In this document: piece after piece, positions 34,791 to 44,251 of the stretch
How positions within the stretch are numbered: the stretch's first letter is position 1
Layout of the letters: each line of letters starts with the position of its first letter
NCBI GenBank assembly: GCA_947500035.1
Contig: CANMQP010000007.1
Location: 682,001-746,000, forward strand
Reading direction: 5' to 3'
Source of the DNA: an uncultured Kiloniellaceae bacterium
Lineage (GTDB): Bacteria; Pseudomonadota; Alphaproteobacteria; Kiloniellales; Kiloniellaceae
Length of the DNA stretch: 64,000 nucleotides
Notes under the pieces: generated by a model
What the model was told of the DNA's origin: nothing
Seen by the model: the letters and a program-made list of their open reading frames with translations, nothing else
Databases searched by the model: none
Program-made: the position numbers and the translations under genes

Positions 34791-36442
34791 AGCGGATCGG
34801 GCTCACTATGATCCTTGCAGGCTGTCTTGGAGCACCGGCCTCCACAGCCGAAACGTTGGACCAAACGGAAACGCCTGCTTTGGACATTCCCGTCATGGAG
34901 GAGCAGGCGGCCCTTGCCGGGATCGATCATAGCTATGGCGGTCCCTGGGAGCATTTCGTTGGCGGCGGGGTCGCGGCGTTCGACTGCAACGGCGACCGCA
35001 TGCCGGACCTTGCCGTCGCCGGTGGCGGCAACGCAGCGAAAATCTATATCAACCGCAGCCAGGCCGGTGGCGATCTCAAGTTCGAACACAAACCCGATGC
35101 CCTGAGCGAGGGCGTCTCTCGACGAACGACGGGCTTCTACCCTATCGATATTGATAGCGACGGCATCAAGGATCTTGTGGTCCTGCGGGTCGGTGAGAAC
35201 ATCATTCTTAAAGGCGGGCCCGACTGCAGCTTCACCAGGTCGAACCGCAGATTCTCCTATGACGGCGGGCGAAACTGGACCACGGCCTTTGCCGCGACCT
35301 TCGAGGCCGGTCAAGTCTTCCCGACCCTTGCCTTCGGTAACTATGTCGATCGGGCCGCGCCCGGCTCTCCCTGGGGCACCTGCCATGACAATCTCCTGCA
35401 CCGGCCCGAAGGAAACAGCGCTACACCGAACTATGCCAACGCCCAGCGGCTGACACCAGGCTACTGCGCACTCTCCATGCTCTTTACCGACTGGAACCGT
35501 TCCGGCGAATCGGCGTTGCGGATCACCAATGACCGCCAGTATTATCGTGGCGGGCAGGAGCAACTCTGGCGTCTGGAGCCGGGCCGGCCCGCCCGTCCGT
35601 ACCGCGCCGCCGATGGCTGGAAGAGCGTCAAGATCTGGGGCATGGGCATCGCGGAAGCTGACCTCAACGCGGATGGTTTTCCGGAGTATGCCCTGACATC
35701 GATGGGCGATACGAAGCTGCAGGCTCTTGACGCAGAGAGCGAGGAGGATCGCCCGACCTACCGGGACATCGCCTTCGAACGCGGAGCGACAGCCCACCGG
35801 CCCTACGTTGGAGATGACCTCAAGCCTTCCACCGGCTGGCACGCCGACTTCTCGGATTTCAACAATGACGGCCGTCTCGACCTTTTCGTCGCGAAAGGCA
35901 ATGTCGAACAGATGCCTGATTTCGCCGCTTACGATCCGGATAACCTGCTACTTGGGCAACAGGACGGCCGGTTTTACGAAGCAGGCTCAGACGCGGGCAT
36001 CGCACTTGATCGCCGCGGGCGTGGCGCCGCGGTTGCCGACTTCAACGCGGACGGCCTGCTCGACCTGGCGGTCGTCAACCGGGAAGAACCCCTGAGCCTC
36101 TTCAGAAATCGCGGCGCGCGAACCGGCTTCGGGACGCGTCCCATGGGAAATTGGCTGCAAATCGAGCTGCAGCAGCAGGGCGCGAACCGTGATGCCGTCG
36201 GCGCCTCCGTTACCATTAAGTCCGGCAACGACACCCGCATCCGCAAGGTTCAGGTTGGGGGTGGACACGGGTCCGGAAAGCTTGGCTTTCTGCATGTGGG
36301 ATTAGGCACCGCGGAGCGCGCCGAGATCCGTATCAAGTGGCCCGACGGAAGCTGGAGCGCGCCCTACCGTGTTTTCGCGAATAACTTCGTCGTCATCCGG
36401 CGTGGTGATGAAACGGCCCGCTACTGGTATCCGCCGGAATAA
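34787..36442 (+). CDS. FG-GAP/VCBS repeat protein with C-terminal ASPIC/UnbV-like domain
   Basis: 551 residues, starting in the ATGA overlap with the cytochrome gene. A signal peptide (KRIGLTMILAGCLGAPASTA) contains a Cys that could be a lipobox (LAGC, residue 13). Several beta-propeller repeats carry calcium-binding DxNxDG motifs: DCNGDRMPDLAVAGGG, DIDSDGIKDLVVLRVG, DLNADGFPEYALT, DFNNDGRLDLFVAKG and DFNADGLLDLAVVNRE. The end (RDAVGASVTIKSGNDTRIRK ... KWPDGSWSAP) matches the ASPIC/UnbV domain. These are CRTAC1-like extracytoplasmic proteins of unknown mechanism. Coupling to a di-heme enzyme suggests a periplasmic redox pair. Confidence 0.83.
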   Translation: MKRIGLTMILAGCLGAPASTAETLDQTETPALDIPVMEEQAALAGIDHSYGGPWEHFVGGGVAAFDCNGDRMPDLAVAGGGNAAKIYINRSQAGGDLKFEHKPDALSEGVSRRTTGFYPIDIDSDGIKDLVVLRVGENIILKGGPDCSFTRSNRRFSYDGGRNWTTAFAATFEAGQVFPTLAFGNYVDRAAPGSPWGTCHDNLLHRPEGNSATPNYANAQRLTPGYCALSMLFTDWNRSGESALRITNDRQYYRGGQEQLWRLEPGRPARPYRAADGWKSVKIWGMGIAEADLNADGFPEYALTSMGDTKLQALDAESEEDRPTYRDIAFERGATAHRPYVGDDLKPSTGWHADFSDFNNDGRLDLFVAKGNVEQMPDFAAYDPDNLLLGQQDGRFYEAGSDAGIALDRRGRGAAVADFNADGLLDLAVVNREEPLSLFRNRGARTGFGTRPMGNWLQIELQQQGANRDAVGASVTIKSGNDTRIRKVQVGGGHGSGKLGFLHVGLGTAERAEIRIKWPDGSWSAPYRVFANNFVVIRRGDETARYWYPPE

Positions 36443-36495
36443 AATCAAACCGCAGCATCTCGAGAGTCGGCTGCGGCTTCGGAACGGCACCCGCC

Positions 36496-36533
36496 AAAAA
36501 AAGAAAACCCCCGCCAGGCAGATCTGACGGGGG
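36496..36533 (-). terminator. Rho-independent terminator of mmsA
   Basis: Read on the minus strand, a GC-rich stem formed by CCCCCGTCAG and CTGGCGGGGG around a short loop is followed by TTTTCTTTTTTT. It begins about 30 bp after the mmsA stop. Confidence 0.85.
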
Positions 36534-36561
36534 CAAGTGTGGAAGGTCTTTCGTCCGGAAA

Positions 36562-38064
36562 TCAGCCAAGCGTCGGCATGGTGAACTCCGGATCCGTGCG
36601 TTGGCCGGTCGGCCAGCGCGTCGTGGTCGTTTTGATCCGGGTGTAGAAGCGCACACCCTCCATGCCGTGCATGTGGTGATCGCCGAAGATCGAAGCCTTC
36701 CAGCCGCCGAAGCTGTGGAAAGCCATGGGCACAGGGATCGGCACGTTGATGCCGACCATGCCGACTTCGATATCCTGGCTGAAGTTGCGCGCCACGTCGC
36801 CGTCACGGGTGAAGACGGCGGTGCCGTTGGCGTACTCATGCCCGTGGATCAGATCAACGGCATCCTGATAGGACTGTTTGCGCACCACGGAGAGAACCGG
36901 CCCGAAGATCTCATTCCTGTAGCAGTCCATATCCTCGGTAACGTTGTCCAGCAGCGTGCCCCCGATGAAGTAGCCGTTCTCGTAGCCCTGCTTGTCCTGC
37001 TTGAAGCCACGGCCATCAACCACGACCTTGGCACCCTGAGATTCACCGCTGTCGATAAAACCGCGCACCTTGTTCAGGTGCTGTTCGGTCACCAGAGGAC
37101 CCATCTCGGAATCGCGGTCGGCTGCGGGGCCGATCTTCAGGGCTTCGATCTGCGGCACGAGCTTTTCGATCAGCGCATCGGCCACGGCATCAGTCACCGG
37201 GACAGCAACCGAGATCGCCATGCAGCGTTCACCGGCCGAGCCATAGCCTGCGCCCATGAGCGCACTGGCAGCCATGTCCAGATCAGCGTCGGGCATAATG
37301 ACCATGTGGTTCTTCGCGCCGCCCAGGGCCTGGACGCGCTTGCCCATGGAAGTCCCCGTCTGGTGGATGTACTGCGCGATCGGGGTGGAGCCGACAAAAC
37401 TGACTGCCTTGATATCGGGATGATGCAAAATGGCGTCCACGGCTTCCTTATCGCCCTGGACGACGTTGAATACGCCCTCCGGCAGACCGGCTTCGCTCAG
37501 CCATTCAGCCAGCAGAAGCGATGCGGAGGGATCGCGCTCAGATGGCTTCAATACGAAGGTATTGCCGGTCACGATCGCGATCGGGAACATCCACATCGGC
37601 ACCATGGCCGGGAAGTTGAAAGGCGTGATGCCCGCGCAAACACCCAGGCTCTGGCGAATCATCTGGCAGTCGATATCAGGCCCGACGTTTTCGGAGAACT
37701 CGCCCTTCAGAAAGCTGGGCGCGCTGGTGGCGTACTCGACCACTTCCAAACCACGGGTCACTTCGCCCAGCGCGTCGTCGTGGGTCTTGCCGTGTTCGGA
37801 TGAAATCGCTTCGGCCAGTTGCGGGGCGCGGTCCCAAAGCAAGGACTTGAACTTATCCATGATCCGGGCGCGGCGCAGGGCCGGAGTCTTCGACCAGGCC
37901 GGCCAGGCCGCCTTCGCGGCGGCAACGGCGTTATTCACCTCATCCACGGACGCCAGCGCAACGGTCTTTTCGGATGTACCCGTTGCCGGGTTAAAGACGG
38001 GCTGGCTGCGGCCGGACGTGCCCGCAACTAAGGATCCGTTAATGTAGTGCGCAAGTTCGGTCAT
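36562..38064 (-). CDS. mmsA: CoA-acylating methylmalonate-semialdehyde dehydrogenase
   Basis: 500 residues, full length. ALDH-family motifs: GVCAGITPFNFPAMVPMWMF, FVLKPSERDPSAS, VSFVGSTPIAQYIH and the catalytic cysteine in SAGERCMAISVAVPV (about residue 285). The start MTELAHYINGSLVAGTSGRS with GAGGAGGAAAGC just upstream is typical. It converts (methyl)malonate semialdehyde with NAD and CoA to propionyl-CoA/acetyl-CoA in valine, beta-alanine or myo-inositol catabolism. It diverges from a LysR gene, and both flank an inverted-repeat operator candidate. No partner gene mmsB is adjacent. Confidence 0.93.
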   Translation of the reverse strand: MTELAHYINGSLVAGTSGRSQPVFNPATGTSEKTVALASVDEVNNAVAAAKAAWPAWSKTPALRRARIMDKFKSLLWDRAPQLAEAISSEHGKTHDDALGEVTRGLEVVEYATSAPSFLKGEFSENVGPDIDCQMIRQSLGVCAGITPFNFPAMVPMWMFPIAIVTGNTFVLKPSERDPSASLLLAEWLSEAGLPEGVFNVVQGDKEAVDAILHHPDIKAVSFVGSTPIAQYIHQTGTSMGKRVQALGGAKNHMVIMPDADLDMAASALMGAGYGSAGERCMAISVAVPVTDAVADALIEKLVPQIEALKIGPAADRDSEMGPLVTEQHLNKVRGFIDSGESQGAKVVVDGRGFKQDKQGYENGYFIGGTLLDNVTEDMDCYRNEIFGPVLSVVRKQSYQDAVDLIHGHEYANGTAVFTRDGDVARNFSQDIEVGMVGINVPIPVPMAFHSFGGWKASIFGDHHMHGMEGVRFYTRIKTTTTRWPTGQRTDPEFTMPTLG

Positions 38065-38221
38065 GCTTTCCTCCTCTGGATCGGATGGTGCGGAACGGCG
38101 GGTCGCCTATAGCGAGTCCTTCTCATCCTGATCTCATCTATTTGAATGCAAATCTATCGACTCCAACACTCCACCGATATACACAATGAAGATGATCTAT
38201 TATTCGTTTTTGGCTATAAGG

Positions 38222-38273
38222 CCCAGGAGCGTTAACAATGCCTCCTAGCGACGCCTTTGTTAGCGCTCCTAGG
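38222..38273. promoter_or_regulatory. Inverted repeat between mmsA and lysR (operator candidate)
   Basis: 17-bp arms 38222-38238 (CCCAGGAGCGTTAACAA) and 38257-38273 (TTGTTAGCGCTCCTAGG) match inversely at 15 of 17 positions, around an 18-bp spacer that contains a further CTCCTAG copy. The right arm ends eight bases before the lysR ATG, so a bound regulator would block its own synthesis. Confidence 0.65.
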
Positions 38274-38281
38274 TATTAGAC

Positions 38282-39172
38282 ATGAACTGGGATGATGCAA
38301 AGTACTTCCTAGCTGTCGCCCGGGCGGGTCAGATGCTCGGCGCTGCGACCCGGCTAGGCGTGAGCCAGGCCAAGCTCAGCCGCCGTATCAATGCTTTAGA
38401 ACAAGCTCTCGACAGCAAACTCTTTGACCGCAGCACCGGCGGTTGCGAGCTGACGGCCGACGGCACGGCCCTTATGGAGATCGCCACGCGGATCGAAAGC
38501 GAGTTCCTGGGCGCACAGTCAGCGCTGAAAGGATCCGAAAGCGATGTTTCGGGGACGATCCGCGTCGGCGCGCCCGACGGTTTCGGCATCGCTTTTCTGT
38601 CACCCCGTCTGCATAGGTTGACGGCGCGCTTCCCCGATCTGCAAATTCAATTGGTCCCGGCGCCGCGCAGCTTTTCCCTGTCCCAACGTGAGGCTGACAT
38701 CGCGGTCATGGTGGGCCGGCCGGAAAAGGGGCGGCTCAGGGCACGCAAACTCACCGACTACAGCCTGGGGCTCTACGCTTCGCAAAGCTATCTGGAGCGT
38801 GCCGGCGCGCCCCTGCAATTGACCGATCTGCACGAACATCAATTGGTCGGCTACGTGGAGGATCTTATCTTTACGCCGGCCTTGAATTACACCACGGAGA
38901 TCCTGCGCGGTTGGCACTCAAGCATCGAGATTTCCAGCGCCCTCGGCCAGTTCGAAGCCGTGAAATCAGGGGCCGGTGTTGGGGTGTTGCACGACTTCAT
39001 GGCGGGGCCCTGCCCTGATCTAGTCCGTCTCTTTCCGGAAAAATCGCTTCAGCGGAGCTATTACACCGTGTGGCACGAGAGTATGAAAAACACCAAACGT
39101 ATCGCAGTCTTTGCGCAGTTCCTCGATGATCTCGTAAAGGCCGAACGGGCGATGTTTACGCCAAAGAGTTAG
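38282..39172 (+). CDS. LysR-family regulator, divergent from mmsA
   Basis: 296 residues, full length. The N-terminal helix-turn-helix (MNWDDAKYFLAVARAGQMLG, AAATRLGVSQAKLSRRINAL) is intact, with the effector domain from about residue 90 (VSGTIRVGAPDGFGIAFLSP). It is divergently arranged with mmsA and an operator-like dyad abuts its start, so it probably regulates mmsA and itself. The upstream ribosome-binding site is weak (TAGG), possibly masked by the dyad. Confidence 0.88.
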   Translation: MNWDDAKYFLAVARAGQMLGAATRLGVSQAKLSRRINALEQALDSKLFDRSTGGCELTADGTALMEIATRIESEFLGAQSALKGSESDVSGTIRVGAPDGFGIAFLSPRLHRLTARFPDLQIQLVPAPRSFSLSQREADIAVMVGRPEKGRLRARKLTDYSLGLYASQSYLERAGAPLQLTDLHEHQLVGYVEDLIFTPALNYTTEILRGWHSSIEISSALGQFEAVKSGAGVGVLHDFMAGPCPDLVRLFPEKSLQRSYYTVWHESMKNTKRIAVFAQFLDDLVKAERAMFTPKS

Positions 39173-39227
39173 GGTCTGTTGAGGTTTGGTATATCTCTTG
39201 GCATCCCCGGCGATGTCCTGGACCAAA

Positions 39228-40343
39228 CTAGATCAGCTCGGCAACGTATTCCGCAATGGCGAGGGAGGACGTCAGGCCCGGTGATTCAATTCCGAAAAGC
39301 TGGACCAGGCCGGAGATGCCATGAGATTCCGGCCCCAGTATCATGAAGTCCGCGAGCGGCGCGCCAGGCGGTGTTATGCGGGGACGGATGCCACAGGTAT
39401 CGGGTTGCAGCGCGTCATCAGGAAGACCGGGCCAGTAGGTCCGCACCGCCTGCTCGAAGGCAGCGATGTTTGCGCCGTCGTTGCTGTAATCCAGATCCAG
39501 GCCGTCCATAACCCTGACATCGGGACCGAAAGTGACCCGCCCCGCGATATCACGGATGTAATGGACGCCGAGCGAAGCGCCATCGGGCATGGGATAGACC
39601 AATCGCTGGAACGGCGCCTTCCCAGCGGATAGCGAGACGTAACAGCCTTTCGTAAGGCACTGGGATGGAGTCAACGCAGGATCGAACCCGGCTGTCCGGC
39701 GCGCGACATCCCAGCCGCCCAGGCCGGCAGCATTGACCAGATGGTTACAGGACATGCGGGTATTGTTGGCGTCCCCGACCGAGAGCTCGAATCCCTTTTC
39801 GGTGACAACGACGTCCTCCAGTGGTGAATGATAGGCAACAAAAGCACCCGACGCCTCGGCTTCCCCCAAAAGGGCGTTCATGTAAGAGGGGGCGTCGATG
39901 ATGCCGGTCGAGGGAGACAGGATGGCAGCACAGCAGGCCAGTTCCGGCTCCCACTTCATGGCATCCTCGGCAGTGACAAGCGTCAGGTCGGTAACGCCGT
40001 TCGCGTGGCCCCGGTCATGAATGGCTTTTAAGCCCGCGACCTGATCCGGCGCGGTCGCCACAATCAGTTTCTCGATGCGGTCGTGGTCGATATGGCGGGT
40101 CCGGCAGAAATCGTAGAGCCGTTTTTTACCCTCGACGCAAAAACGCGCTTTCAAAGACCCCGGCGCATAGTACATGCCGGCGTGAATGACCTGAGAATTG
40201 CGGGCGCTGGTGTGATGCCCCCAGGAATCCTCCGCTTCGAGAATCAGGACTTCTTGGCCTGTGCGCGCCAGCTTGCGCGCGATGGCGAGGCCGATAACTC
40301 CGCTACCGACGACAACGCTTTGAACATGATACTCCGGTCGCAC
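39228..40343 (-). CDS. FAD-dependent L-2-hydroxyglutarate oxidase-like oxidoreductase
   Basis: 371 residues of the DAO/L-2-hydroxyglutarate dehydrogenase (LhgO/L2HGDH) type. An N-terminal FAD motif VVGSGVIGLAIARKLARTGQ (about 11-30) is followed by SWGHHTSARNSQVIHAGMYY (about 41-60), the H-x-G-Y/I region of L2HGDH proteins. GTG start with GAGGGAAGC before it. It should oxidise a 2-hydroxy acid to a 2-oxo acid and pass electrons to FAD. It is last in the tctCBA operon, so the imported acid or a derivative may be its substrate. Confidence 0.82.
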   Translation of the reverse strand: MRPEYHVQSVVVGSGVIGLAIARKLARTGQEVLILEAEDSWGHHTSARNSQVIHAGMYYAPGSLKARFCVEGKKRLYDFCRTRHIDHDRIEKLIVATAPDQVAGLKAIHDRGHANGVTDLTLVTAEDAMKWEPELACCAAILSPSTGIIDAPSYMNALLGEAEASGAFVAYHSPLEDVVVTEKGFELSVGDANNTRMSCNHLVNAAGLGGWDVARRTAGFDPALTPSQCLTKGCYVSLSAGKAPFQRLVYPMPDGASLGVHYIRDIAGRVTFGPDVRVMDGLDLDYSNDGANIAAFEQAVRTYWPGLPDDALQPDTCGIRPRITPPGAPLADFMILGPESHGISGLVQLFGIESPGLTSSLAIAEYVAELI

Positions 40344-40419
40344 GCTTCCCTCTTGCTAAGTCCTGAGGATCTTCATCGGAGAAGCAGCTTCGCCGCCCGG
40401 GGCCAGAGACGCAAGCCCG

Positions 40420-42042
40420 TCAGTGCCCAGCCCCGCTAGGCGCAGGCAACCCGGCGATCGCGACGTTCACGCAGGCGACTTTGCCGCTTTGGATCGCACG
40501 TGTGAGAGCGGCGTCAAGATCGGCCAGATCGGTCACGTATTCACCATGTCCGCCCAATCCCTTAACCGCCTCATCATAGCGGGCGCTGCTTAGCTGGCAG
40601 CCGATTAGACGTTCCGGGCCGTATTCCCGCATCTGAATCTGATGCTCCGCATTCCAGCATTCGTCATTGCCGATCACCACGACGAAAGGCGTATTTTCCC
40701 GTGCCGCCGTCTCGAACTCCGCAAAGTGAAAGCCCACGGTCCCGTCGCCCATCAACGCAAAGACGGCAGCATCGGGCCTGGCCTTTTTTGCGGCAATGGC
40801 GTAGCAAAGCCCGCCCCCAATAGCGCCCGAAGGACCATTAATCAGGCGGCTGGGAGCGCTGGTACCCGCTTGCGCCCATTGGCCGAACTCGCCGCCGTCG
40901 CAGATAACCACCGCCTGGTCAGCAGCATCGATCTGTCTTTGAACAGCCGCGCTGAGTGCGGCAGGTGTGATCTTTCCACTGGGGTCGGGATCCTCAGCAT
41001 TGAAGTGGCGCGCAGCTATCAACTCGTTGACCTCAGCCCGCCACGCGGCGCGTGCACCCTTGCCGGCGCCAGCCTCCGAGAGGGCCTCGGCCGCATCCCT
41101 CGGATCCGCCGCCACTGCAAGCTTCAAGCGATCGCCAAGGTTCAAGTGGGCCCGGTCACGCTCCTGCGCTTCGGCGTCGATCACAAACCATTCGCAGTCG
41201 TTGGCGCAAACCTTCGTTCCACCGAACCCGAGTGTGAAGTTGACCGGCTTGCCGAGGCAGAGCACCAGATCGGCTTGTGCCAGAGCCTTGGCAAAATCGC
41301 CCAAAGAGGGGTCGTTCAGGCCGCGCGGGCTCTCCATGGCGACGACGGGCGCATCCACAGCCGCCGCCAAAGCGTCTACGGCCGAGCTCTGGCGGGTTGT
41401 GTTCATACCGGGCCCCGTCAGGACGAGCGGCCGCTTCGCAGTCGCTAAGGCCTGTGTCACACTCGCGACCTCCTCGCATCGAATAGCCATTTCTTCGCGC
41501 TTCAGCGCCTGTGCAGCGGGAACTGCACCGGTTCCGGCGTCGCCTTCCACGACGTCGAAGGGCAAGGCAACATGGACCGGCCCCGGACGCCCCGACAACG
41601 CCATGCGGATCGCCCGCGCCATGTCTGTGCCCAGACCAGCCGCCGACTGCGCGCGGAAGGAGAGCTTCGTCAGCGCGGCGGTCATAGGCACCTGATCGAG
41701 CTCCTGGAAGGCGCCTCTGCCGTCGAGAGAGAGCGGACTGTCTCCGGTCAGGAACAAGACCGGACTCTCCGACTGGCGAGCCGTGAAGAGCGGCCCCAAG
41801 GCGTTCGCAGCGCCGGGCGCGGCCGTGACCATGCAGACCCCGACCTTCCCGGTCAGCTGGGCATAGGCGTCGGCCATGAAGACGGCAGCCGCTTCGTGCC
41901 GGGTGTGAATGATTTCGATTTTCGCATCGATGCAGGCATCGTAGATCGGCATGATCTGATTGCCCGAGAGTGAGAAGATTTTCGTGACACCTGCAGCCGC
42001 GAGTGTCTGCACGAGAAGGTCGGCGCCCCGCATCTTTGTCAT
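40420..42042 (-). CDS. ThDP-dependent enzyme (acetolactate synthase/oxalyl-CoA decarboxylase-like)
   Basis: 540 residues with the three-domain ThDP layout: N-terminal PYR domain (VTKIFSLSGNQIMPIYDACI; HTRHEAAAVFMADAYAQLTG with the catalytic Glu), a central domain with TGPGMNTTRQSSAVDALAAA, and the C-terminal PP domain with the GDG...N metal-binding motif (MGDGTVGFHFAEFETAAREN ... GNDECWNAE). The usual Asn-rich end is altered. The start lacks a clear ribosome-binding site. It could decarboxylate or carboligate a 2-oxo acid. Its place between tctA and the hydroxy-acid oxidase gene suggests the chain hydroxy acid to oxo acid to aldehyde. Exact activity unknown. Confidence 0.82.
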   Translation of the reverse strand: MTKMRGADLLVQTLAAAGVTKIFSLSGNQIMPIYDACIDAKIEIIHTRHEAAAVFMADAYAQLTGKVGVCMVTAAPGAANALGPLFTARQSESPVLFLTGDSPLSLDGRGAFQELDQVPMTAALTKLSFRAQSAAGLGTDMARAIRMALSGRPGPVHVALPFDVVEGDAGTGAVPAAQALKREEMAIRCEEVASVTQALATAKRPLVLTGPGMNTTRQSSAVDALAAAVDAPVVAMESPRGLNDPSLGDFAKALAQADLVLCLGKPVNFTLGFGGTKVCANDCEWFVIDAEAQERDRAHLNLGDRLKLAVAADPRDAAEALSEAGAGKGARAAWRAEVNELIAARHFNAEDPDPSGKITPAALSAAVQRQIDAADQAVVICDGGEFGQWAQAGTSAPSRLINGPSGAIGGGLCYAIAAKKARPDAAVFALMGDGTVGFHFAEFETAARENTPFVVVIGNDECWNAEHQIQMREYGPERLIGCQLSSARYDEAVKGLGGHGEYVTDLADLDAALTRAIQSGKVACVNVAIAGLPAPSGAGH

Positions 42043-42123
42043 ATCAGTGTTGTGCCCATGGTCGGGAAATTACGTCTTGTGAACCAATGGATACCTGGTG
42101 AGGCCACTGGGCGCGTCCTTCTC

Positions 42124-43638
42124 TCACTCTTCGTTTTCCTTGTGCTGATCCAGACCTTTGCGCGTTGCCCGGATACCGGTATGGACAATGGCGACGACGG
42201 TGATCGCGGTCACTGCCCAGAAGAACCAGGTGATCGGCCCGCGGAATAGAATGGCTGGGGAGCTCCCGCTCATCAGCATGGCCTGGCGGAAATTATCCTC
42301 CAGCAGCGGGCCGAGGATAAAGGCGATCAAAAAGGGCGCTGCGGGAATCCGGTATCGCAGCATTGCAAAGCCAACCCAGCCCATCGCAAACATCACGCCG
42401 ACATCGAAGATATTGTTGTTCACCGCGAAGACGCCGTAGACACAGAGAATCAACACAGCCGGAAACAGAACACCACGCGGTATGTCCGCCACATACTTGA
42501 AACCGCGGATCGCGACCGAACCCAGCAGGAACAGGAAGACCGAGCTGACGATCAGGCCGATGAACAGCCCGTAGATAATATCGACATTCAGCACGAACAT
42601 CATGGGCCCGGGCTGCAATCCGTGGATCATGAAGGCACCAATGATGATGGCCGTGATCACATCGCCCGGAACACCGAGAGCCAAAAGCGGAATGAGCGTG
42701 GCACCGGCAACACCGTTGTTGCCGGCTTCGGCGGCAGCGACGCCTTCAATCTCGCCTTTGCCGAAGTTTTCCTTGTTCTTCGACGTTCGCCGCGCCTCTG
42801 AATAGGACAGAAACGCGGAAGGAGCCGCGCCGATCCCGGGTATTGAGCCCAGGAAGACACCAATAAAACTGCCGCGCACGATCGACTTGAAACTCTTTTT
42901 ATACTCGCTGAACGTGACCCAGTTTTTCCCGATGATACGCGTTGTTCCCTCATGGGAACGCGGGTTCCAGACCATAGCCAGAATTTCAGGGATCGCGAAG
43001 AGGCCGATCAGAACGGCAATGAAGTTCAGGCCACCCATCATGTTGGGATCGCCGAAGGTGAAGCGGTTGGTCCCGTACACCAGATCCAGACCGATCGTCG
43101 CCAGCAAAAGCCCCAGCATCGCCGACAGCGCACCGCGCAGCAGGCTCTCACCCGAAACACCGGCAATAATGGTCAGGGAAAAGAGGATCAGAGTGAAAAA
43201 CTCGGGCGGACCGAAACTCAGGGCAAAGGATGCCAGCCAGCCGGCGAAGAGGATCAGCGACAGGTTGGAAATAACGTCTGCGGTGCAGGAGGCCCAAAGC
43301 GCCATGCCAAGTGCCTTGCCGGCCTGTCCCTTCTCCGCAAGGGGATAGCCATCCAGCACCGTCGCGGAAGAGGCGGGCGTGCCGGGCGTCTTAATGAGGA
43401 TCGCCGGAATGGAACCACCGAAGATGCCGCCCTTGTAAACGCCCAGAAGCAGAAGAATGCCGGTGATCGGCTGCATGGTGAAGGTAAAGGGCAACGTCAG
43501 AGCAACCGCCATGGTCGCGGACAGACCGGGGATGGCCCCGCCGATCACGCCGATCGCGACGCCAATGGCTAGCGCCAGAAAACTCTCGAAATTACCGACC
43601 AGCGAAAGACCGGCCAAAAGGCTGTCGACAAAACTCAC
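42124..43638 (-). CDS. tctA: Tripartite tricarboxylate transporter, large membrane subunit TctA
   Basis: 504 residues from a GTG that overlaps the tctB stop (GTGA); longer frames run into tctB. About eleven hydrophobic segments with the family signatures GVIGGAIPGLSATMAVALTL, GGIFGGSIPAILIKTPGTPA and GAGYSEARR-like SIPGIGAAPSAFLSYSEARR, and EAGNNGVAGATLIPLLALGV. Forms the channel with TctB in the inner membrane and is energised by an ion gradient. Confidence 0.93.
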   Translation of the reverse strand: MSFVDSLLAGLSLVGNFESFLALAIGVAIGVIGGAIPGLSATMAVALTLPFTFTMQPITGILLLLGVYKGGIFGGSIPAILIKTPGTPASSATVLDGYPLAEKGQAGKALGMALWASCTADVISNLSLILFAGWLASFALSFGPPEFFTLILFSLTIIAGVSGESLLRGALSAMLGLLLATIGLDLVYGTNRFTFGDPNMMGGLNFIAVLIGLFAIPEILAMVWNPRSHEGTTRIIGKNWVTFSEYKKSFKSIVRGSFIGVFLGSIPGIGAAPSAFLSYSEARRTSKNKENFGKGEIEGVAAAEAGNNGVAGATLIPLLALGVPGDVITAIIIGAFMIHGLQPGPMMFVLNVDIIYGLFIGLIVSSVFLFLLGSVAIRGFKYVADIPRGVLFPAVLILCVYGVFAVNNNIFDVGVMFAMGWVGFAMLRYRIPAAPFLIAFILGPLLEDNFRQAMLMSGSSPAILFRGPITWFFWAVTAITVVAIVHTGIRATRKGLDQHKENEE

Positions 43639-44126
43639 GACAACCTCACAAAGACGCCTTGCGGGATAGCGACCCCGGCCACATGCGCGAAGAAGATATA
43701 GAGAACCAGCGGCATGACGACCGCCGAAATCAAGGCGGCTACGGGATGACTGGTGCGGATCAGAAAGGCGACCGATGCAAAAGCCAGCATGGAGGTCCAA
43801 ACCATCCCAAGCCGTGGCAGCGCAAACATGGTCAGTCCCATGATCACGGCCATCGCAAACAAACGGACGTAAGCCGCCGCGCGGTTATCGACATCGGATG
43901 GGGCCTGTTCCAGGGGCTTCGGGCTGCGGATCGAGGTCAGCAGCAATCCAAGGCCGACGAGGCCGGTCAGGCCCGCCAACGTGTTGGGCCAAAAGAGCGG
44001 TGAGAGGATAATGTTCGGTACGTTGCTGGGGGATGAAACCCAACTCGGAATCGCGACCAGCAACAGAAAACCGGACGCGAGGAGTGCGCCAACACCCAGC
44101 TGTATCTGAATTGTACGATTATGCAT
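43635..44126 (-). CDS. tctB: Tripartite tricarboxylate transporter, small membrane subunit TctB
   Basis: 163 residues with four hydrophobic segments (IQLGVGALLASGFLLLVAIP; LTGLVGLGLLLTSI; LFAMAVIMGLTMFALPRLG; LISAVVMPLVLYIFFAHVAG). This size and topology, and the flanking tctA and tctC, identify TctB, which has little sequence conservation. Its stop overlaps the tctA start. Confidence 0.88.
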   Translation of the reverse strand: MHNRTIQIQLGVGALLASGFLLLVAIPSWVSSPSNVPNIILSPLFWPNTLAGLTGLVGLGLLLTSIRSPKPLEQAPSDVDNRAAAYVRLFAMAVIMGLTMFALPRLGMVWTSMLAFASVAFLIRTSHPVAALISAVVMPLVLYIFFAHVAGVAIPQGVFVRLS

Positions 44127-44251
44127 TGCCCCTCTCCCCAGGCGCCCGCCCGCCTCTGCTTCCTGCGCAGAAAGACGACCGGACTCCAGACAGTTGCGCC
44201 GGGCACATTCCGGGCCCGGCGCCTGTCATCTCGACGACTTTTGCCGTTCTT

